From NCBI GenBank assembly GCA_033807775.1, contig CM066314.1:36319001-36383000 (forward strand): a stretch of DNA of 64,000 nucleotides. The letters run 5' to 3'. The notes beneath the pieces are model-generated. The model did no database searches. It was not told the DNA's origin and saw only the letters and a list, made by a program, of their open reading frames with translations. The stretch comes from Saussurea involucrata. Taxonomy: Eukaryota; Streptophyta; Magnoliopsida; Asterales; Asteraceae. Shown in pieces: positions 30,718 through 42,027 of this stretch (positions within the stretch are counted from its first letter, which is position 1; each line of letters starts with the position of its first letter). A program made the translations under genes and the position numbers.

Positions 30718-32433
30718 ATGGCAGCCCCTGGAAATCCGCAGCAAGCTGTTGCTCAGATGTATCAGGAGCTCGAAGTCGCCAGGAATCAACTCAATGCAAT
30801 GGCAGAGCAGAATCGCAGAGCAGCTGAGGAGATCGCGCGGTTAAGAAATCCTCTTGGGCCTCAAAATGGTCCTAGGCCGTTCGTGCAGAACCCAATTCCA
30901 AGATCGTTCGACCAGAATGGCCCTAGACCATTTGTCCCGAATCCAGGTTCATCCTCGCAGAATCAGCATCCAGGCCCGTTCATGCAGAATCAACAGCCAG
31001 GGACGTTCAACCCAAATCCTCAGTTTGGGACAGTTCCTCCTCAGCACATAAGGCCACCACCCGTGAATAATGGTTCTCAGCCATTACAAGGGTCGCAGCC
31101 TTTCCAGCAGGGGTCGCAACCATTTCAGCAGCCTTTCCAGCAAGGATCGCAGCCGTTTCAGAATGGACCGCAGCAATTCCACTATGGGTCGCAGCCATAT
31201 TTCGTCCCGTTCAACGGGGATACCAATGGTTCGTCACATGGTAATGGCACTAGTCTAGGGACCAATCCCTCGACAGGGGCAAATCCTGATCTTAACGATC
31301 CCGTCGCCCGGCGTTTGAAGATGTTAGAAGACCAAAATGAGTGCGTCCTATCCTTGCTCGCCAGGTTGCCTGGGACAGCCGTGCCTGTCGACGTCGAGCT
31401 TCGCTCGGGGTATCAGGCGTCGCCCTTCATCGACGAGATCGCCACCGTCGAGGTCCCAAAGAAGTATAACATTCCTGCCTTCACTCCCAAGTATTCGGGT
31501 GTGACCGTTCCGACTGAGCACGTCGCGCAGTATAAGCAGCTCATGTGGACGATCTCGATTCCACACATGTACCAGGAAGTATGCATGTGCAAGAGTTTCG
31601 GGGCAACTCTCACTGGTCCAGCTCTCCAGTGGTTGATCAATCTCAAACCCAAATCAATCGGGTCGTTCGCCGAATTGGTCAACCAATTCTCCCGGCAATT
31701 CGCCAGCAGTCGCAAGATGGAAAAGCAGAATAGTGATCTGTATTATGTCGTGCAGAAGACCAAGGAGTCTATTCGAAGTTATTTCAGTAGATTCAATGCC
31801 GGAATGATCAGCATCCGCAATTGCGACGTAAAAACCGTGATCGAAGCCTATAAGCGCGGTCTGGATGATAATTCGGGTTTATACACCGATCTGACCAAGT
31901 ATCCCCCAGAGACTTTCGAAGACGTCCGAGCTCGAACCTTGGCATATATGAGGGTCGAGGATGATGCCGCCTTTCGTCGCAAGCACACTGATGACAAGAA
32001 GTCGTTAGGCGTCATAAAGCCAGAGTTCAAGACAAAGGTTGTTTCCAGAATAGAGCCAGCGCGCCAAATTTCAAATGTTCGTTTCAAGACAAAAGCAGAG
32101 GCCGAGACCGCAACTAAGTTCACTCAGTACCCCAAGATATCATCTTACGGATTCAAAGGATCTGTAAAGGACTTATTCAAAGCTCTGAAGACCGCTCAAG
32201 CTACCATTCGATGGCCAAAAAAGTCCGACCTGGACGATGCTAAAAAAGACAAATCAAAATGGTGCGACTTCCATGTCGATCATGGTCATGCGACAGACGA
32301 TTGTATCGCATTGAAGAAGGAACTAGCATATCATTTTCCGAAAGGAAATCTCAAGGACATCGTCGACGATGTCGCTGTTCCAGCTAATGGCCATCGACCG
32401 TCGACTTCCGAGCATGCAAAAGTTGTCAATTGA
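30718..32433 (+). CDS. Tat-B3 unit 1 gag (571 aa)
   Basis: Intact frame. The start is the ATG at 30718 (MAAPGNPQQAVAQMYQEL), homologous to the other copies; an in-frame ATG 18 codons earlier lies in the leader. Features: N-terminal coiled region, a Gln/Pro-rich repeat zone (GSQPFQQ units, residues about 120-170), the gag core (YKQLMWTISIPHMYQEVCM, LTGPALQWLINLKPKSIGS), a basic zone and a C-terminal C-x2-H-x4-H-x4-C knuckle (CDFHVDHGHATDDC). It ends shortly after HAKVVN, where the protease has been deleted. It would form the virus-like particle. Confidence 0.85.
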   Translation: MAAPGNPQQAVAQMYQELEVARNQLNAMAEQNRRAAEEIARLRNPLGPQNGPRPFVQNPIPRSFDQNGPRPFVPNPGSSSQNQHPGPFMQNQQPGTFNPNPQFGTVPPQHIRPPPVNNGSQPLQGSQPFQQGSQPFQQPFQQGSQPFQNGPQQFHYGSQPYFVPFNGDTNGSSHGNGTSLGTNPSTGANPDLNDPVARRLKMLEDQNECVLSLLARLPGTAVPVDVELRSGYQASPFIDEIATVEVPKKYNIPAFTPKYSGVTVPTEHVAQYKQLMWTISIPHMYQEVCMCKSFGATLTGPALQWLINLKPKSIGSFAELVNQFSRQFASSRKMEKQNSDLYYVVQKTKESIRSYFSRFNAGMISIRNCDVKTVIEAYKRGLDDNSGLYTDLTKYPPETFEDVRARTLAYMRVEDDAAFRRKHTDDKKSLGVIKPEFKTKVVSRIEPARQISNVRFKTKAEAETATKFTQYPKISSYGFKGSVKDLFKALKTAQATIRWPKKSDLDDAKKDKSKWCDFHVDHGHATDDCIALKKELAYHFPKGNLKDIVDDVAVPANGHRPSTSEHAKVVN

Positions 32434-33294
32434 AATTCCCTACGCCATGGGGAATCCAGGAGTCGCTCGTGAGTGCTACAAAGTCTACCTTGAAGCCGCG
32501 AGAATAAACTGAAGTCGCAAGATCAAGCTCTCGACAGGTTCGTTCTTCTGTCCCTAAATTAATATCTTTTCCACAGGGATAAATCTACTATGGTGCCTCG
32601 TCGCACGACAACATAGTCGACCGCAGGACAATATTCCTCCGTGTCATTCTGTCATTTAAAACCTACCTTTTCCTCCCAAAAAGGATACGGTAATAAATGA
32701 CAGGGGGCAAATAGAGAGAGTCTGAAATGGTACGTTCTTTAGCTCTTTCTAGCTCTTTATCATACGATTTTTTCTCACAAAACGTCTACTGACTTAAGCA
32801 TCGGAGGGTCGTTGGCCAGCGAACGACCAACCCCCGACATCGTTTTATCGCAGAATCGCACAACAGATTATCGCAGAATCGCACGGCAGTAATCATTAAG
32901 TCTACTATATGACTTTAGTATCGCAAGGCCGAACGACATAAACGATCAGGTCTCTAACTTGATCATTTCTCCATAGGGGCATACGACACAAACTCACTGT
33001 ACGATCTGGTCGTACGATCACAGGGTCTAAACGACTTTACCCCTAAGTTTCTTAACTTTCATACACTGAATGGATGCTTTAATCGCGTGTTTTTATATTT
33101 GTTTTACGTTCTTACCATCGTATTACAATGAATACCTTAGTCGCATGATTTCATATGTATTTTATGATCAAATTCATAACCAATATGATTTGAATAAAGC
33201 ACAAGTTCAAACAAAAAGTGCATTTAAAAAAAAGATCGCCAGGTACACGCTCGACCACCAACGATCGAGCAGCAAAACAAACAAGATAAAATTC
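32434..33294 (+). pseudogene. Tat-B3 unit 1 protease/pol remnants and spacer
   Basis: Just after the gag stop, a short piece of the protease end (CCCTACGCCATGGGGAATCC) follows, so the protease core with its D-G-G is deleted. Linker traces lie near 32560-32700 (ATAAATGACAGGGGGCAAAT, as in B2 and B6). RT and integrase are absent. From about 32720 the stretch is non-coding. It has a 7-bp hairpin (GGTCGTT and AACGACC) at 32807-32828 and many CGCACGAC-type words. Confidence 0.75.
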
Positions 33295-35316
33295 TTAAAT
33301 TAAAGGAGGAGTATCCGTCGCATTCATGCCCGAAGTCCCGTCCTGAAGGCTTTCACCTGCCACCTCCTCCTCAGCATCCTTCTCATCATCCGAGTCAAGA
33401 TCCCTCTCGGTCCCAACACCATTCAGATAGATGTCCAGCTTCTCCTTCGCCGAAGCAAGAGGGTCTTTCCCCAGCAAATGTCGTCGCATGATCGCCGCCC
33501 GAGCAGTCAGACGAGCTATGGCAAAAACCGACTTACCCTCGTCCTTTGCAGCTTGCACTTCTTTCTCCAAACTCTCTACCTTGGATTTATAATCCTCAGC
33601 CTCTTTTGAAACAGCGACCAAGGATTCCTTCATTTTTTCCATCTCCTCCCTTTGTTCAGCAGTCATGGACAAGGATTGCGTCAGACGATGACTAAGATCT
33701 TCCTTGGCAAGATGAACGATCTTCAAATGTTCTAAATAATCGTCAAGCCGCTTCGAAAAATCCTCAGCACGACTTATAGAGGCACTCGCTCTGTCCAGCG
33801 TCGCTTTCTCTCTTTCACGTGCAGCAGACAAGAGATCTTTCACCTTCACCGTTCCACTTCGCTAGGCCAAGGAAGCCTGAAGTGCCTGCGAAAACATAAA
33901 AAACAGACATCATCAGTGGACAACGACAACGACAACGAAGTCTGGGCCTAGACAAACTAAGTCTTAAAAGAAAGACTTACTATGAACGACAAGCCGGCTA
34001 CATGGGCACCCGTCTCCTCGATAGGAAACCCCTCAAAACGCTCCCTGAAAGATGGAAGCAGGAATTTATCCAGGTGAGGGAACAGGTTCGTCCCGTCTAG
34101 GACATCACCTGTCATAAAGTCCGATGGCAGCGAAAACTTGACCGTCGTGACCTTCTCCCCTCCCGTCGAGTGATCCTTGCCCTTATCGGCTGACAAAGGA
34201 TTCGATGCGGCAGACGGGGACTTCACCGTTTCCGCCGGAGGCGCAGAATTGATGGGTGTCGCTGCAATCACCTTCTTAGGTGATCCGACCCCTACCTTCT
34301 CAGGTGAAGCGACTGCCGACGAGTCATTAACCCCAGCCGACGACTCCCTCGGAGTCGTCGTCCTCGTCTTCTTTGGAATTTCAGGGCCAGCAGACATGGC
34401 TTTTAGCCTCCTCTCCCTGTCCTGACGAGCACACTCCAGCTCAGCTGCTCTCTTAGCAGAAACCTTCAACACTTTAGGTTGAGACTCTTCTAGAAAAAAG
34501 GAATGTAAAACTTACCCGTCATCCCTCTCCTTCCTCTCGACTTATCTTCTTCCTCTTCTCTTCCTTTCTCTTCACACTTCTCCCCCTGATTCTCTCCTGA
34601 AGATTCTAAATTGTCGTCATCCGCCGAGTGTCGCACGACGAAAGACCTCTCGGCGACGCTAAATTCTGAAAATGAATTGATCTTCGCTTGAGAGTTAGCG
34701 TTTGGCTTCACGACCTCGAATTTTATGGCTGTCAACATACAAAAAACAAGTTAAAAATCATATGTAAATCATCTACAGCGCACGCCAGATGAAATAACGA
34801 GGCTCACCCGACGTATTCTGGCTCATCCTAATCCACTCGCTCTCAGAGTCAAGGGACAACTTACGCATGAAAACATATCGAGACTTCCACCCACGGTCGT
34901 TCACACCCGTTCCTAAGACCAAAACGCGATCGCCCTTGAATCTAGAATGTAAACTACATCGATGACATCCGTCCATCTTGGCTTGATATGCCGAGAGGAG
35001 GTCATGTACATTCATGGGAGAATCCCATTTCTTAGTAGCACACTCGATCACTCGTACGACTCGCCAGAACTGGGGCATCAACTGACTCGGTGCCAAGTCA
35101 AACTCTAACATAAACGCCTTGGCCAGAGGAGAAAAAAGGCCATTCGAAACCTATCTTAAAAGGGTATTCATAGACTACGATGTACCCCTCGGGACACTCG
35201 TTTGATCGGATCTGGCCTGGACGGATCAATTCGACCCACACAGGAATTTTCGCTAACTTTCTAAAGTCCCGGAGGTCCGATGACTCTTGAATAACACTCT
35301 CAGGATCCCTCGACAT
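33295..35316 (-). pseudogene. Tat-B3 unit 1 antisense gene, four exons, broken
   Basis: Exon 1 runs 35316-34808 (MSRDPESVIQESSDL, then CPEGYIVVYEYPFKIGFEWP and LAPSQLMPQFWRV), exon 2 34728-34517/34516, exon 3 34489-33981, exon 4 33885-33295 (coiled coil, then DLDSDDEKDAEEE). Splice sites follow GT/AG and match B1. Damage: an extra A in the A-run near 35133 shifts exon 1. Intron 2 is cut to 26 nt (34515-34490), against 80 nt in unit 2. A TAG near 33862 breaks exon 4. Same family as the B1 antisense gene; function unknown. Confidence 0.75.
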
Positions 35317-35791
35317 TTCTAAACAAAATTTGCAGAAGTCAGAGAAATCGTACCTTACTTATAGGCGCGCTAACCCTCGAAGAAACCTAACCAAGTCAGA
35401 GATTTTCACAAGTTCGGAAGATATCAGACAAAGAATGGCAAGGAAATCACAGCACAAACTCTTCAAGGGTGAAATAAGGAAATAATCCGTCAAAATCCCT
35501 ATTTAGGCTGAAAAACAGGGTTGGATCGAATCCCTGGATAACCGCCGCGCATCCCCGTCCTTTCGTATGACAACAGGGATCGTCGACACCTGTCCTCGAC
35601 AGCTAGTAAGCATCATCGTACGTCAGCATGACGTCATGACCTCGTTCTCCTTTCGACTTCTCGTTCAGTTAAGAGCGGACCAGCCTAGTTCCAAGGTAAC
35701 TAAGGTAATTTCCATCACTTGTCATATTTTTTCGACTGACAAAATTTAAAACTCGGATTTGCTATCCTTCTTTCAAATTTTGGGGGCAAAC
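35317..35791. other. Tat-B3 unit 1 antisense-gene upstream region and polypurine tract
   Basis: Non-coding region between the antisense gene start and the middle LTR. A weak TATA-like word for the minus strand (CCTAAATAGGG) lies near 35498-35508. The PPT AAATTTTGGGGGCAAAC ends at 35791. Confidence 0.6.
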
Positions 35792-36745
35792 TGTTTGGGC
35801 AAAAAATCACGTCGTACGACCACGACCAGAGCAGGTAAGACGCACGTTATAATCCAAATCTTATATTAAGATAAGGTCTCGACAAGAACCCATAAAACAT
35901 CCGTCGTCTCCCGTAAAAGGTAAGTCGTACGTCTCCCATGACGCACGACCATAGCATCGCCCGTCTCGTACGACCACCGCGTAAGATCATTGTACCTTCG
36001 ACCAAAGCTAACGTTAACCCTGACTGTTACGTTTGTTAAGTATTTAATGTAGGAGTCAAAGCCATTAACAGCAAGCAGCCGTAACGGACGAAGAGCATTA
36101 TGGATAATCACTCCGGCGACCGTTTCCAGCCGTTGTAGCCGTTGATCAAAGCATTAATGGAGCTAATTAATAACGCAAAGACTATAAATACCAAGCTAAG
36201 TCTTCACATCAAGGGACATCAGTTAACATCCAGTATACATCAGCGAACATCACCAAACAACAGAGAAAATCATCCAAACTCATAGCAAAGAACATTCAAA
36301 CTCTGGAGATCAAGTACTGAAGTCCAGAATCTCGCAACGGACTCAAGAACACTTGAAGGAAAGCTCAAGTTATCGCTCTCGATGCACGGCAACAGCCCTC
36401 GACCAGAATCTCTCACTTTGTATTCACACACGACAAACACCTGTTTTTACATTCAAACACTTGTACTTTACATTTCGAAGTATTTCCTTCATTTGTATTG
36501 TAATCATCGTACGACCGACGCCAGTACCAATGACGTCGCCCCTGATTGGCGACCATAGTGCAGTGACGACACCCCTTGTCGTCCGCAAGTTTTTTCCTCG
36601 ATTGAGGTTTTTCCTGCGTCATCAAATCCCTTGTCTTGTTTATTTTTTTCCCTCATCGCACGTCTCGTCGAAGGATCCTTTCTTTAGTTGATTAAGTCCA
36701 CATTGACCTTAAGTTGTCCATTTGGTGCGATTTTTGGCATTAACA
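35792..36745 (+). repeat. Tat-B3 LTR 2, shared middle LTR (954 bp)
   Basis: It serves as the 3' LTR of unit 1 and the 5' LTR of unit 2. It differs from LTR 1 at about 24 sites and from LTR 3 at about 18 by eye. A primer site follows at 36746-36764. Confidence 0.92.
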
Positions 36746-36847
36746 GTTTGGCGCCATCCGTGGGACTACATCTAGAGAAAATCATCAACGAACGTGCACC
36801 CTACTAACAGTTTCTTGGAGTTTTTTCTGCTCTTTATTACAGGAATA

Positions 36848-38617
36848 ATGGCAGCCCCTGGAAATCCGCAGCAAGCTGTTGCTCAGATGTATCAGGAGTT
36901 CGAAGTCTCCAGGAATCAGCTCATTGCAATGGCAGAGCAGAATCGCAGAGCAGCTGAGGAGATCGCGCGGTTAATAAATCCTCTTGGGCCTCAAAATGGT
37001 CCTAGGCCGTTCGTGCAGAACCCAATTCCAAGATCGTTCGACCGGAATGGCCCTAGACCATTTGTCCCGAATCCAGGTTCATCCGCGCAGAATCAGCATC
37101 CAGGCCCGTTCATGCAAAATCAACAGCCAGGGACGTTCAACCCAAATCCGCAGTTTGGGACAGTTCCTCCTCAGCACATAAGGCCACCACCCGTGAATAA
37201 TGGGTCTCAGCCATTACAAGGGTCGCAGCCTTTCCAGCAGGGGTCGCAACCATTTCAGCAGCCATTTCAGAATGGACCTCAAGGTGGATCTCAGCCACTC
37301 CACGATGGATCGCAGCCTTTTCAGCAAGGATCGCAGCCGTTTCAGAATGAACCGCAGCAATTCCACTATGGGTCGCAGCCATGTTTCGTCCCGTTCAACG
37401 GGGATATCAATGGTTCGTCACATGGTAATGGAACTAGTCCAGGGACCAATCCCTCGACAGGGGCAAATCCTGATCTTAACGATCCCGTCGCCCAGCGTTT
37501 GAAGATGTTAGAAGACCAAAATGAGCGCGTCAAATCCTTGCTCGCCAGGTTGCCTGGGGCAGCCATACCTGTCGACGTCGAGCCTCGCTCGGGGTATCAG
37601 GCGTCGCCCTTCATCGACGAGATCGCCCTCTTCGAGGTCCTAAAGAAGTATAACATTCCTGCCTTCACTCCCAAGTATTCGGGTGTGACCGATCCGACTG
37701 AGCACGTCGCGCAGTATAAGCAGCTCATGTGGATGATCTCGATTCCACACATGTACCAGGAAGTATGCATGTGCAAGAGTTTCGGGGCAACTCTCACTGG
37801 TCCAGCTCTCCGGTGGTTGATCAATCTCAAACCCAAATCAATCGGGTCATTCGCCGAATTGGTCAACCAATTCTCCCGGCAATTCGCCAGCAGTCGTAAG
37901 ATGGAAAAGCAGACTAGTGATCTGTATTATGTCGTGCAGAAGACCAAGGAGTCTATTCGAAGTTATTTCAATAGATTCAATGCCGGAATGATCAGCATCC
38001 GCAATTGCGACGTAAAAACCGCGATCGAAGCCTATAAGCGCGGTAAGGACGATAGTTCGGGTTTATACACCGACCTGACCAAGTATCCCCCAGAGACTTT
38101 CGAAGACGTCCGAGCTCGAACCTTGGCATATATGAGGGTCGAGGATGATGCCGCCTTTCGTCGCAAGAACACTGATGACAAGAAGTCGTTAGGCGTCGGA
38201 AAGCCAGAGTTCAAGACAAAGGCTGTTTCCATAATAGAGCCAGCGCGCCAAATTTCAAATGTTCGTTTCAAGACAAAAGCAGAGGCCAAGACCGCGACTA
38301 AGTTCACTCAGTACCCCAAGATATCATCTTATGGATTCAAAGGATCTGTAGAGGACTTAGTCAAAGCTCTGAAGACCGCTCAAGCTACCATTCGATGGCC
38401 AAAAAAGTCCGACCTGGACGATGCTAAAAAAGACAAATCAAAATGGTGCGACTTCCATGTCGATCATGGTCATGCGACAGACGATTGTATCGCATTGAAG
38501 AAGGAACTAGCATATCATTTCCCGAAAGGAAATCTCAAGGACATCATCGACGATGTCGCTGTTCCAGCTAATGGCCATCGACCGTCGACTTCCAAGCATG
38601 CAAAAGTTGTCAATTGA
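36848..38617 (+). CDS. Tat-B3 unit 2 gag (589 aa)
   Basis: Intact frame starting at the same ATG as unit 1. It has the same domains, but 18 more residues in the Gln/Pro-rich zone (an added PQGGSQPLHDGSQPFQ-type segment) and about 25 scattered substitutions. The C-terminal C-x2-H-x4-H-x4-C knuckle is kept. It stops at the same protease deletion. That two sister gag frames stay open despite about 2% DNA divergence is notable. Confidence 0.85.
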   Translation: MAAPGNPQQAVAQMYQEFEVSRNQLIAMAEQNRRAAEEIARLINPLGPQNGPRPFVQNPIPRSFDRNGPRPFVPNPGSSAQNQHPGPFMQNQQPGTFNPNPQFGTVPPQHIRPPPVNNGSQPLQGSQPFQQGSQPFQQPFQNGPQGGSQPLHDGSQPFQQGSQPFQNEPQQFHYGSQPCFVPFNGDINGSSHGNGTSPGTNPSTGANPDLNDPVAQRLKMLEDQNERVKSLLARLPGAAIPVDVEPRSGYQASPFIDEIALFEVLKKYNIPAFTPKYSGVTDPTEHVAQYKQLMWMISIPHMYQEVCMCKSFGATLTGPALRWLINLKPKSIGSFAELVNQFSRQFASSRKMEKQTSDLYYVVQKTKESIRSYFNRFNAGMISIRNCDVKTAIEAYKRGKDDSSGLYTDLTKYPPETFEDVRARTLAYMRVEDDAAFRRKNTDDKKSLGVGKPEFKTKAVSIIEPARQISNVRFKTKAEAKTATKFTQYPKISSYGFKGSVEDLVKALKTAQATIRWPKKSDLDDAKKDKSKWCDFHVDHGHATDDCIALKKELAYHFPKGNLKDIIDDVAVPANGHRPSTSKHAKVVN

Positions 38618-39477
38618 AATTCCCTACGCCATGGGGAATCCAAGAGTCGCTCGTGAGTGCTACAAAGTCTACCTTGAAGCCGCGAGAATAAACTGAAGTC
38701 GCAAGATCAAGCTCTCGACAGGTTCGTTCTTCTGTCCCTAAATTAATATCTTTTCCACAGGGATAAATCTACTATGGTGCCTCGTCGCACGACAACATAG
38801 TCGACCGCAGGACAATATTCCTCCGTGTCATTCTGTCATTTAAAACCTACCTTTTCCTCCCAAAAAGGATACGGTAATAAATGACAGGGGGCAAATAGAG
38901 AGAGTCTGAAATGGTACGTTCTTTAGCTCTTTCTAGCTCTTTATCATACGATTTTTTCTCACAAAACGTCTACTGACTTAAGCATCGGAGGGTCGTTGGC
39001 CAGCGAACGACCAACCCCTGACATCGTTTTATCGCAGAATCGCACAACAGATTATCGCAGAATCGCACGGCAGTAATCATTAAGTCTACTATATGACTTT
39101 AGTATCGCAAAGCCGAACGACATAAACGATCAGGTCTCTAACTTGATCATTTCTCCATAGGGGCATACGACACAAACTCACTGTACGATCTGGTCGTACG
39201 ATCACAGGGTCTAAACGACTTTACCCCTAAGTTTCTTAACTTTCATACACTGAATGGATGCTTTAATCGCGTGTTTTTATATTTGTTTTACGTTCTTACC
39301 ATCGTATTACAATGAATACCTTAGTCGCATGATTTCATATGTATTTTATGATCAAATTCATAACCAATATGATTTGAATAAAGCACAAGTTCAAACAAAA
39401 AGTGCATTTAAAAAAAGATCGTCAGGTACACGCTCGACCACCAACGATCGAGCAGCAAAACAAACAAGATAAAATTC
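38618..39477 (+). pseudogene. Tat-B3 unit 2 protease/pol remnants and spacer
   Basis: Nearly identical to the unit 1 stretch, with the same deletion joins. Hairpin arms lie at 38991-38997 and 39006-39012. Non-coding apart from degraded linker traces. Confidence 0.75.
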
Positions 39478-41552
39478 TTAAATTAAAGGAGGAGTATCCG
39501 TCACATTCATGCCCGAAGTCCCGTCCTGAAGGCTTTCACCTGCCACCTCCTCCTCAGCATCCTTCTCATCGTCCGAGTCAAGATCCCTCTCGGTCCCAAC
39601 ACCATTCAGATAGATGTCCAGCTCCTCCTTCGCCGAAGCAAGAGGGTCTTTCCCCAGCAAATGTCGTCGCATGATCGCCGCCCGAGCAGTCAGACGAGCT
39701 ATGGAAAAAACCGACTTACCCTCGTCCTTTGCAGCTTGCACTTCTTTCTCCAAACTCTCTACCTTGGATTTATAATCCTCAGCCTCTTTTGAAACAGCGA
39801 CCAAGGATTCCTTCATTTTTTCCATCTCCTTCCTTTGTTCAGCAGTCATGGACAAGGATTGCGTCAGACGATGACTAAGATCTTCCTTGGCAAGATGAAC
39901 GATCTTCAAATGTTCTAAAGCATCGTCAAGCCGCTTCGAAAAATCCTCAGCACGACTTATAGAGGCACTCGCTCTGTCCAGCATCGCTTTCTCTCTTTCA
40001 CGTGCAGCAGACAAGAGATCTTTCACCTTCGCTGTTCCACTTCGCGAGGCCAAGGAAGCCTGAAGTGCCTGCGAAAACATAAAAAACAGACATCATCAGT
40101 GGACAACGACAACGACAACGAAGTCTGGGCCTAGACAAACTAAGTCTTAAAAGAAAGACTTACCATGAACGACAAGCCGGCTACATGGGCACCCGTCTCC
40201 TCGATAGGAAACCCCTCAAAACGCTCCCTGAAAGATGGAAGCAGGAATTTATCCAGGTGAGGGAACAGGTTCGTCCCGTCTAGGACATCACCTGTCATAA
40301 AGTCTGATGGCAGCGAAAAGTTGACCATCGTGACCTTCTCCCCTCCCGTCGAGTGATCTTTGCCCTTGTCGGCTGACAAAGGATTCGACGCGGCAGACGG
40401 GGACATCACCGTTTCCGCCGGAGGCGCATAATTGATGGGTGTCGCTACAATCACCTTCTTAGGTGATCCGACCCCTACCTTCTCAGGTGAAGCGACTCTC
40501 GACGAGTCATTAACCCCAGCCGACGACTCCCTCGGAGTCGTCGTCCTCGTCTTCTTTGGAATTTCAGGGCCAGCAGACATAGCTTTTAGCCTCCTCTCCT
40601 TGTCCTGACGAGCACACTCCAGCTCAGCTGCTCTCTTAGCAGAAACCTTCAACACTTTAGGTTGAGACTCTCCTGGAAAAAAGGAATGTCATAAAACACG
40701 CAAAGGAAAAAGACTCGAGGTAACATAGGAAGAAAAGGAAAGTAAAACTTACCCGTCATCCCTCTCCTTCCTCTCGACTTATCTTCTTCCTCTTCTCTTC
40801 CTTTCTCTTCACACTTCTCCCCCTGATTCTCTCCTGAAGATTCTAAATCGTTGTCATCCGCCGAGTGTCGCACGACGAAAGACCTCTCGGCGATGCTAAA
40901 TTTCTAAAAACGAATTGATCTTCGCTTGAGAGTTAGCGTCTGGCTTCACGACCTCGAATTTTATGGCTGTCAACATACAAAAAACAAGTTAAAATCATAT
41001 GTAAATCATCTACAGCGCACGCCAGATGAAATAACGAGGCTCACCCGACGTATTCCGGCTCGTCCTAATCCACTCACTCTCAGAGTCAAGGGACAACTTA
41101 CGCACGAAAACATATCGAGACTTCCACCCATGGTCGTTCAAACCCGTTCCTAAGACCAAAACGCGATCGCCCTTGAATCTAGAATGTAAACTACATCGAT
41201 GACATCCGTCCATCTTGGCTTGATAAGCCGAGAGGAGGTCATGTACATTCATGGGAGAATCCCATTTCTTAGTAGCACGCTCGATCACTCGTACGACTCG
41301 CCAGAACTGGGGCATCAACTGACTCGGTGCCAAGTCAAACTCTAACATAAACGCCTTGGCCAGAGGAGAAAAAGGCCATTTGAAACCTATCTTAAAAGGG
41401 TATTCATAGACTTTGATGTACACCTCGGGACACTCGTTTGATCGGATCTGGCCTGGACGGATCAATTCGACCCACACAGGAATTTTCGCTAACTTTCTAA
41501 AGTCTCGGAGGTCCGATGACTCTTGAATAACACTCTCAGGATCCCTCGACCT
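39478..41552 (-). pseudogene. Tat-B3 unit 2 antisense gene, four exons, start lost
   Basis: Exon 1 is about 41552-41045, exon 2 40966-40753, exon 3 40672-40164, exon 4 40068-39478. The start codon of unit 1 reads AGG here (41550-41552). Exon 1 is otherwise open through the GFKWPFSPLAKAFMLEFDLAPSQ region that is shifted in unit 1. An extra base near 40905 with a nearby TAG disturbs exon 2. Intron 2 is 80 nt (GTAAGT...TTCCAG). Exon 4 lacks the unit 1 stop and gives an uninterrupted coiled coil with an acidic tail. The two units are thus broken at different points. Confidence 0.75.
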
Positions 41553-42027
41553 TTCTAAACAAAATTTGCAGAAGTCAGAGAAATCGTACCTTACTTATAG
41601 GCGCGCTAACCCTCGAAGAAACCTAACCAAGTCAGAGATTTTCACAAGTTCGGAAGATATCAGACAAAGAATGGCAAGGAAATCACAGCACAAACTCTTC
41701 AAGGGAGAAATAAGGAAATGATCCGTCAAAATCCCTATTTAGGCCAAAAAACAGGGTTGGATCGAATCACTGGATAACCGCCGCGCATCCCCGTCCTTTC
41801 GTATGACAACAGGAATCGTCGACACCTGTCCTCGACAGCTGGTAAGCATCATCGTACGTCAGCATGACATCACGACCTCGTTCTCCTTTCGACTTCTCGT
41901 TCAGTTAAGAGCGGACCAGCCTAGTTCCAAGGTAACTAAGGTAATTTCCATCACTTGTCATATTTTTTCGACTGACAAAATTTAAAACTCGGATTTGCTA
42001 TCCTTCTTTCAAATTTTGGGGGCAAAC
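41553..42027. other. Tat-B3 unit 2 antisense-gene upstream region and polypurine tract
   Basis: Non-coding, parallel to 35317-35791. The PPT AAATTTTGGGGGCAAAC ends at 42027. Confidence 0.6.
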
